64,000 nucleotides of DNA from contig NC_133219.1 in assembly GCF_040436345.1 (NCBI RefSeq), positions 21,479,458 to 21,543,457 of the forward strand, written 5' to 3'. This stretch comes from Pagrus major (taxonomy: Eukaryota; Chordata; Actinopteri; Spariformes; Sparidae). Made by a program: the position numbers and the translations under genes. This document shows positions 56,155 to 64,000 of this stretch, piece after piece (the first letter of the stretch is position 1; each line of letters begins with the position of its first letter). A model generated the notes under the pieces. The model ran no database searches. It saw nothing but the letters and a program-made list of their open reading frames with translations, and had not been told where the DNA came from.

Positions 56155-59100
56155 TCAACTTTTCTCAACTTCATCAGTGTTTTCAGTACATTCACTTTCC
56201 AAGCACATGGCGCTCAGCTGCTCCTCAAAGTTCAGAAATTTGTGGTTGCAGTCCTTCTCCAGCATTTTCTTCCATATCTTTACTAGAAAAAGAAATACAA
56301 AAGGATAATTATTCGATTTTTATTTGACTTTCGACAGTGAAATCTGTGATTGCATCCTCCAACTCTGCATCTCTTGTAAAATAGGATTAATTCGCAGGTA
56401 TCGCAGGTATCACAACCCTTGGCTCAGGACAGTAACTTACTGTATTCTGGTTCTTCTGGCTGTGTGGCGTCAGGACTGAGCTCAGCCTCCACAGCCAAGC
56501 TGCTGATCTGCAGCTGTTCCTCAGTGTTTTCTGCCTGCTCCGCATCTGCCTGGCCCGTCTGCTCCAGGCTCGACACCATCACCTCGTAGGCTCTCCTGGC
56601 CTCAGACGACAACTCGATCATCTTATGATAGATGTCCTGTGGGGACGAAGAACGTTTTCAGCTTGCTGACATCTTCAACGGTCAAAAAATAATTTATCGA
56701 TATGCTCACTGGAATTACATCAAAGCTAAGAACTGTCTTTTTAGTGATGATAAACCTCACCTGTGCACCATCATAGTTGAAGATGCCCACCAGGCTTACA
56801 GGCACTGCCTTGTTGACGCAGCGACCCAGCGTTTTCCTGCAGAGGGCGAACACGAATGGCACCCCCTGTTCACGACAAGTGTCGATGATGGTGTAAAGAG
56901 CTTCATCTAGGCCTCCTGCGAAAGGTGATATTTTTATTATGAATGTCAGGATCACATGTACATGTCTACACCTTGTTGCTCCAAAGTTTAGATTAATAAA
57001 TGAGTTTGACGCCAAGACATGCAAATACCGTCGTAGCCAAACTATGCACACATTCAGCTGGATAAATCTGAAAGCTGATGTAAGTACCAGTACCTTTGGA
57101 CTGGATGCGTTCACAGTTGGGTGAGATGACGACACATTTGACCTTCCTGAGTTTAAGGTGCTTCAGGACCTCTCTGAGCCCCATGACGATGCGCCTCTTC
57201 ATGCGGGCCTTCATCGGGTCCTTCTGGTACAGGCGGTCCTGGAAACGAACCAGCTCCTTTAGCAAGTTCGTCACACACTCGTCCACGTCTTTGCTCAGCA
57301 TCTGGTTGCAATAGCTGACGCACGCACACACAGTGTACAGTCAGACAACCAACAAAGATTACAACTTGTAACTGTGTATAGAGTGAATCGTTATGATTTT
57401 ACAGTCTTACTCTCTGAACTTTCTGCTGTGGATTTTGGGTCGGCTGACCGAGCAGGGAACAGGTGAGGTGGTTTGTTGATCTACTGTCTCGTTTTTCTCA
57501 GCTTCTTCATCATCCTCTTTCACCATCTGGTTCGTGCCATTTAACTCTGACTCGTCCTCAGGTTCCTCTGACGGACTTCTTACTTCATCTGAGCGTTATT
57601 AAGAACAAAATACAGATTAAATATCAGCTTTAATCAAAGATTTTCTTTGTCTACTTAAAGCTGTGATAACTTGGAGTCGGGAACTTTTGAATTCTATCGT
57701 CTCCCATGCTTTTTCTGACCTGTGGCATTAGTGTCACCCATCTCTTCTTCATCAGCGGGCTGGAGCTCATTTTCAGGCAGCAGCCCTCTCTCCTCCTGCA
57801 GTCGTCTTTGTTTCCTCTCCTCCCTTTCTTTCAAAATGACCTGCGGATCAGACAGAAACAAGTCTGTACAGCTGAGACACTTTCTTTAAAAAAATGCAGT
57901 GCGTCTGTATTTGTTCCAGAGTGAGTGAGTGAGTGGACATACCTTCTTAAGAGGAGTGGGTTTCTTTGCTTTTGGCACCTCTCTCTGCTTGCCTTTCTTT
58001 ACCAAAGGGCTGGTGGAGTCCAGGGGATTATGGGCAATTTTATCCTGCTGCCAGGGCAGCTTCTTCTGGACTAATGGCTGCTTCTGGACGACAGGTAGTC
58101 CTCCACCAACTACAAAGAAATCATTTACAAAGACAGACAGACTTTTAAATAAAATGTATCATAAAAAGAGAGAGAAATTAGGAACCCAGTGTAGCAGAGG
58201 TCAAGAATGTGACCGTAACCCACCTGAGAGGATGACTGGCTTGGCGTCCTGCTTAGCTTTTTGAGACTGTTGCTTCTTTTCCAGGGCGGCCAACATGTTT
58301 CCGATGTCCAGCTGAACGGGAACTTTGCTCTTCTTCCCAGACACCTTTTCAGCTTTCTGGAAGTCAGGAGAACAAAAACAGATTCAGGTTCAATCCAAAC
58401 TGTATTCTCCAGTATAATATCATGTATTTAAATTTAACAGGAAAATACAAACCTGTCCTTTTTTAGCTGTCTCAGTGGGCTGAGTTTTTGCTGCAGGTGA
58501 TTTTTCCTTGGTTTGTTCAGCAGACTGATGCTGAACACTTTCTCTTTGGTGTTCCTGAGAAAGACACAAAAAATGACCTACTGTCAATCTCATTTTAATG
58601 ACTCTCTACTTTGAAACATGTTAAATTATGCTAAAGACACAGAATTATAAATGAAAAGTAAAAAACATCTGGGAGGAGAAATAAGTGATATGTACCTCAT
58701 TGCATAGTTTTGCTGCAGTGCTGCTCGTTATCAATCGATCAATCCCAGTCAAAGAAAGAGTCAGACCGGGAAACTCTTCTTCATCCTGTCGGGACAAAAA
58801 GACGACAAAAAATAATGATTTTTTAAAATGCTTTGAAATCAGTTTTGCTTTTGAATTGAAGGGAAATACAGTCAAAACTTTTATTTACCTCAAATTTTGG
58901 AGGCTCCTGATAATACGCTGGCTCTTCTGACTCAGCTTCTGCATCTTCACCTTTAGCTTTCTTCTTCTTTTTCTTCCTTTTCCTCTTCCCTGGGGCTCCA
59001 TCTTCATGCTGTGCAGCAATTTCCTCCGTCTGACGTGAGGCAAAGTAAAGGGACCCAAAGCAATGTTAAACCATACAGAAGGTCATACTGGTCACATTTC

Positions 59101-61172
59101 TGTCAGTGTGATTTACATAATTAAATCCACTGTCACACTAATATAAATGATTTTGTAGATGTATAACGTATCTCAACAGCCTGTAATCACACACAAGAAG
59201 ACCTGTATAATTAAGGTTAATTATAATTAAATGTAAGACTTTTCAACACCTGCAGATATCTCATATGCTGAGATTCAATCAAGCACGTCTCCTCACCTGC
59301 GTATGGTTGTAGCCGATTGTCGTCTCTTTAGGGACGAGTTTCTTTGGAGGTTGAGAGGCGACATTTGCCCATGAAGTGACCGCCGTCTGACCTTGTTAAC
59401 AAAAAATAAATAAGAGGATTAATATCTTATATTTCACTTCTGTACAGTCATTGAAACTACAAGGACTTTCCCCTACCTGGTGAAGCAGCAGAGGAATCTG
59501 GCTTAGCATTTGTAGCCATTTGTTGGGGGTCGGGCTGCGTTGGGGATCGTCTTGTTCCAGACTACTCCATACAAAATTACAATAGCATTACATTTATTAG
59601 ACGCATTAACCACCATAGCACAATATTATATGTGATGTTCAGTGGGCTCACCTTCAAGGAAAATGCTGATGTTTGCGTAAGAGGGCTCGCGGATGGAGGG
59701 GTTGGACCCCAGCACACTCTCTGAACAGAAGGAGGACCTGCTAACTCTGGGAAATCAGTCATCTTCACCTCAAACGGGGCCATGTCCGCCTGTGCTGGCT
59801 TTGTCTTCCCTGCAGAGTTCGGGGCAGACCGGGCACCTCGAGAGCCTGTCGTCCAATTACAAGCAAAAGTTGATTGTAGACAGATGAGTTATGTTCAGGA
59901 AAACACACGCTGAGGTGCCAGGGATCATTCAGGAAGGAGTTCACAATGCCAGGTGTGATATCTACCTTTTTTCTGTGAATTCAGTGAGTTCTGGCCCACA
60001 GTTCTGCCCTGTGCAGGAGAGTCATTGTTGCCTTTAGATGCCTGTGGAGAAATCACTGAAATTAATTTCATAGTAGAGAGTTTATTCCATCAAATATTTC
60101 TGTTTCTAAAGAGGAAACCAACCTTTGCTTGTGGATCCCGTGCGGACCTCTCTCTCTGCATAAAACCATCACTGGTCTCTCTAACACGACGGCTGCTGCT
60201 ATAGCCGTGACTCCTCGGCACATCTCCTTTTCCTGCCGACACTCCATTTGTGTTTGATGGATTCTGCTTTGGGCCCACACCGGACCAGCTCCTTCACAAA
60301 GTTCAGACGTTCACACAAATAAGTGGCTTGACTACGAACAAACGGTCAAAACACAACAGTTTCTCAGAAAACATAGTGATCTTTCACAAAACACAACATT
60401 TCAAAATATGAAACGACATTTTACAAAACACAGCGACAATTTACAAAATGCTGCAAAATTTCACCAAACACTGCCACATTTCAGATTTGTTGTTGTGTTT
60501 TGTGAAATGTTGTCATGTTTTGTGAAATGTTGTCGTGTTTGATGCAATGTTGTCGTGTTTGATGTAATGTTGTTGTGTTTGATGCAATGTTTTTGTGTTT
60601 GATGAAATGTTGTCGTGTTTTGTGAAATGTTGTCGTGTTTGATGCAATGTTGTTGTGTTTTGTGAAATTTTGTCGTGTTTTGTGAAATGTTGTTGAGTTT
60701 GATGCAATGTTGTCGTGTTCTGTGAAATGGTGTATTTTGAAATGCTGTGTTTGTCAAAATGTCGTTTTTTAAGGAATGTTGGTGTGTTTTGTGCAAAATT
60801 TCACACAATCAACACAATAACATTTCAAAATACACAAAATTTCACCAAACACTACGACATTTCAGATTTGTTACTGTGTTTTGTGACACATCATCGTGTT
60901 TTCTGTAATGTTGTTGTGTTTTAACCCTCAGTTCGGCCTCACTTGACAGTGGTGACTCAGGCCATTGGTCAGGTGATTGATTACTTTGATTGAGACAAAC
61001 TATGATTATCCTCCTACCCTCTCAAACTCTTGTCGGACACATAAGGATTTGGTAACATCAGAGGTGGTGATGGCTCAGGAGGCTCCTTCCTCTGTCTCCT
61101 CTGTTGTTTATGGTCCAAAGACTGCACAGATGACAGTTTGCTCTCCTGTGGAAAGTACAGATCGTCTGTCAT
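56155..61172 (-). CDS. secisbp2: secisbp2, SECIS-binding protein 2
   Basis: SBP2 binds the SECIS element in selenoprotein mRNA 3' UTRs through an L7Ae-type domain and recruits the Sec-specific elongation factor so that UGA is read as selenocysteine. Exons: 61172-61018, 60291-60123, 60041-59966, 59845-59652, 59561-59477, 59393-59297, 59029-58889, 58785-58696, 58554-58453, 58356-58224, 58109-57943, 57840-57720, 57588-57411, 57314-57094, 56915-56761, 56636-56441, 56282-56155. Landmarks: DFPELAG, SWANVASQPPKK, Lys-rich KRKRKKKKKKAKG (nuclear signal), KVPVQLDIGNMLAALEKK, KKPTPLKKVILKERE (Sec-incorporation domain), then the RNA-binding core from KFRDYCNQML to VSLVGIFNYDGAQ. Exon 59393-59297 changes frame at an A run: one extra A would restore both sides and give 802 residues. 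The start codon is provisional. Confidence 0.94.
60330..60925. repeat. Palindromic minisatellite in secisbp2 intron
   Basis: The core at about 60488-60735 is made of roughly 20-bp units of the form TGTTGTCGTGTTTTGTGAAA, alternating TTTTGTGAAA with TTTGATGCAA. The left flank (60340-60475) carries the same motif in reverse complement (ACAAAACACAACATTTCA-like), and degenerate units of both orientations continue to about 60925. Confidence 0.88.
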
Positions 61173-62592
61173 CGTCTGTCTGCTGAAACACGACCTTTGA
61201 CAGTTCAAGTGAACGCATGTGTTGCCACAGTTAGTTCAGTATTAGATTCACAATGCGATCGCTTTATTCACATTGTTGACTCACGCTTGACTCACTCAAA
61301 CATCCCACTCAAACAACAAGTGTTAAACTCAACTCTTGTTTGGTTAGCCATTTAGCTATCTGTTAGCTGATAGCATATTTCACGTTACATAGTCTTAATT
61401 TGTACTAAACTCGTCAAAAATGTATGTTTTACAAAAGCCAACAGCTTATCGATGCGGTCCAACCAACTTTTAACTTTATAAATGCCATGTACACGTTTAC
61501 AACAGCTACAGTTAGCTAAAAGTTAGCTTCGTTCAGCTACATGCATCAGCGTATGATAGCGTCACTAGCTATCAGTTAGCTTGCTAGCCAGCTTAACAAA
61601 CTACTTTTACTTTTAGTGAATTACCTTGTCCATCTTCAGGTTTTCCTATATGTAATCACATGTCCGCATGTTCACTCGATGTTGCGGGTGTTGTCAAAGT
61701 CTCGGTTGCGACGGTGCTGCATTTATCCACCCTCGAGTGTGTTAGCTATGCAGGCTAAGAAACCTGTTTGATAGCATAGCAGTAGCGGCTAGCTGAACAG
61801 CCTGACACAGCTGATGTTTACAGTGTGCTGTGCAGAGAGCCTACAGCGACACCTACTGGCCGACAGCATGACAACTCAACTGTGAAAGCAGTATTTTAAT
61901 GTTATAGGTGCTGTAGTTTTACTCATTTGTATATATTAAGTTATTTAGTTAAGCACCTTATTTTATGGTTGTATCATATATTTGTATTTGACATCTTAAT
62001 GTGCATAAACATCTGTAGCAGTCAGATACATGTTGTGGAGTAAAATGTATGTTGTAGCAGCCTAAAATGGAAAAGCACCTCAACAATTAACTCAACTGCA
62101 TTGAAAACCGTTTTGTAAACTCTTCAGTTAAAAGAATTACACCCCACAGACAGATGTTGACTTTCTCGTTTATTCTTTTTTACAAGAAAATAGAATATCC
62201 ACACTTTTAAAAGAGAACTGAAATAAAATGCTCCTTTGTACAATACAAAATCTGAGTGATTAATAAAATATAGCAGTATAAAATGATATCCATGTTGCAC
62301 AAGAACAAATGTGGTTTGTAATCCATCCTAACCCGTGCATTTCACTCAATGCACAGCTCCACATCTCCACTCATGTTCTCATTTGTACATTAACGTCCCT
62401 CTGTCTTGGAAGGTGCAGCGTCTTCTTGCGATATATTGCTTCATGTGATGATCCTTGGCGAACGGCGCAGGAAGTACACAGCTCTGTTTTTTTTTGTTCG
62501 TGTCACCGTATTAAGTAGTGCTTGTTCTCCAGGCCGATGTAAATATATAAAACATTCATTAAAACTACCGAACATCCAAAAGTCTTTGTGTC
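61173..62592. other. Region between secisbp2 and mfsd10
   Basis: secisbp2 5' flank and promoter side (61640-61860), rich in TTAGCTA-type repeats, then the mfsd10 3' UTR. TTTATT at 62169-62174 (AATAAA on the minus strand) is a candidate mfsd10 polyadenylation signal. No other gene seen. Confidence 0.6.
61625..61633 (-). other. secisbp2: Possible upstream exon with ATG (uORF or alternative start) of secisbp2
   Basis: ATGGACAAG followed by GTAATT. Spliced to the next acceptor (exon from 61182 or 61179) it would open a frame different from the main protein, running MDK then about 24 more codons to a TAA and overlapping the main start. Whether this exon is transcribed is not known. Confidence 0.35.
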
Positions 62593-64000
62593 TCTCACTC
62601 CTCTTTTAGCCTCCCAGCTATCCTCAGGAGAGCCAGGGGGATAATGAAAGAGGCTGATGTGAGGAGGAAACAGGTCTGAGCTCCAGCTATCCAGTAAACT
62701 GTGAAGAAAACATGATCGTTATGAGTACAAATGCTCAATTCATCTCTTGAAAACGTCAGTGGCTTTTGTGTTCTGGCTAATACTCCATAAACTGTCCACA
62801 AGTTTCAGATGCATTTGGCGCCATTACTGCCATCTTTCTTCCTTACCGGAGGATGACAGCACTGGTCCCAGTGCTCTGGCCAGAGCGCCCAAACTACGCA
62901 GAATCCCCATCACTGTGCCCTTCTGACTGGCCGAGCCTGGAGAAATATCAACAGCAACAGTGTGCTAATTATACCATAAAATCCAAATGGTTTGTGAGTT
63001 TCCATAAATAGGAATGAATAAGAGGTTTACCATGGTCAGAAACAAGCGTAGACAAGCAGGGAACTACTACTGCAGCCGCTGTAACAAAGGCAATGACATA
63101 AAATGTGAGAAACAGAATACTTTTTTTAAACATAACACATAAATAGATGCTTCTTAAAGAGGGTATTTTGTAAAATAAGATTGGAAGTACTCAGGAAACT
63201 GTTTCCTCTGCTAATCATGCAACCACACGCACTTGCAAAGTCTTTAAAAACTGACAGAAAGGACAAACTGGACTCACCGAACGAGTATAACGCCAAGCCG
63301 ACATAAAGTACCGTTACATCCCATGACAGCCCGATGAGAACAAACGCTGGGATTAACGCTATGATTGCCTGAAAACGAGAGACGTGGTTCGTTAAAGAAG
63401 ACGAGTTTGCTGCGGTGCATCAGCAGCAGCATGAAGAGTTCATTGTTGTAAAGAGAAGGTGTTCCTACCATACGAACAGCCTTGATATGGTGCCCAGGCT
63501 TTATTCTGCGGGCATAACCGCCCTGGATCAAAGCCATGATGACACCAATGAAGAAGAACATCTTTCCTTGCTGCATACTAACGAGAGGAAAAAAATGCTT
63601 GTAACAAAAACACAAGGTTGTTGTTCAGACATGCTTACTGTAACTGACAGAGTACACAGTTTTATCTTTGAGTTCACACCTTGTAAACTGGAAGCGTTGG
63701 TGAGTCAGAAAACTCAGCGTAAACTCCAGACCGGAGAACAGGAAGAGGTAGCAGAAATAAACCAGGCCCAGCACTTGAAGCTTCAGCATTCCTGTAAAGA
63801 CATTAATGACTTCTATCAGTGTGCCAAAGTTCACTCATGACTCACAAATGGGTCAAATGGGTGTAAGCTTCTGCCTCGCAGAGGAATCCTGTACGAGCGG
63901 TACTCACGTTTTTTTGCAGGCGGATCTTTCACCCTGGTAACAGCCGAAAAGTGGAACAGAGATAATGGATTCAAAAGGTCCCTGGAGTCCCCGAAGCCTG
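62593..64000 (-). CDS. mfsd10: mfsd10, major facilitator superfamily transporter, 3' part
   Basis: C-terminal half of MFSD10, a 12-helix membrane transporter related to bacterial tetracycline/H+ antiporters; the human protein handles organic anions and is reported to move polyamines. Exons seen: 64000-63908 (cut by the window), 63791-63680, 63577-63469, 63368-63278, 63078-63031, 62936-62847, 62698-62593. Phases agree. Matches the family at LGLVYFCYLFLFSGLE, TLSFLTHQRFQFTS, QQGKMFFFIGV, ALIQGGYARRI, GTVMGILRSLGALARALGP and VYWIAGAQTC. About five helices remain in the window. It ends GRLKEE. Confidence 0.93.

Noticed and set aside
60488-60735. Regular short repeats resembling a CRISPR array
   Set aside because: The units are contiguous with no unique spacers, both forms are diverged, and they lie in a vertebrate intron.
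60461-60808. 115-codon minus-strand frame full of HQTQQH/KHDN repeats
   Set aside because: Translation of the minisatellite; the unit length happens to keep a frame open. Not a protein.

Overview
This window is a stretch of a ray-finned fish (teleost, probably percomorph) nuclear chromosome. Every gene is a vertebrate gene split by short GT-AG introns. The noncoding DNA holds the small tRNA-derived SINEs, TTAA-flanked miniature transposons and microsatellites usual in teleosts. No rRNA, true tRNA, CRISPR array, bacterial operon or virus-derived element was found.

Layout. 1-6255: a large inverted repeat whose two arms carry the 3' ends of two acsbg2 (bubblegum-type long-chain acyl-CoA synthetase) genes facing each other. 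The left copy (+) runs off the window edge. The right copy (-) is complete, with 14 coding exons reaching 12366. 17221-18344 (-): hint2, a mitochondrial HIT-family protein. 18988-21829 (+): mrps30 (mL65), a mitochondrial ribosomal protein, divergent from hint2 across a 643-bp shared promoter region. 23454-29196 (-): emb (embigin), a two-Ig-domain monocarboxylate-transporter chaperone. 32000-42385 (-): malt1, the paracaspase of antigen-receptor NF-kB signalling. 46581-52711 (+): a prolactin receptor. 56155-61172 (-): secisbp2, the SECIS-binding protein needed for selenoprotein synthesis. 62593-64000 (-): the 3' part of mfsd10, a major-facilitator transporter.

I rebuilt the coding exons by hand from splice sites and reading phase. 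The totals close exactly for acsbg2 (754 aa), mrps30 (431 aa), emb (288 aa), malt1 (814 aa) and prlr (543 aa). hint2 closes at 209 aa if its first exon is read without an intron. secisbp2 closes at 802 aa only if one base is missing from an A run in one exon, a probable assembly error or a real frameshift.

The genes do not form one pathway. Their grouping is ordinary vertebrate synteny. The only pair with linked function is hint2/mrps30, two mitochondrial proteins with a shared upstream region. I saw no clearly new biological system. The most informative structures are the acsbg2 palindrome with graded divergence between its arms, the secisbp2 frame break and its possible upstream ORF, a palindromic minisatellite in a secisbp2 intron, an 8-codon microexon in malt1, and a set of unrelated TTAA-flanked miniature transposons in introns.
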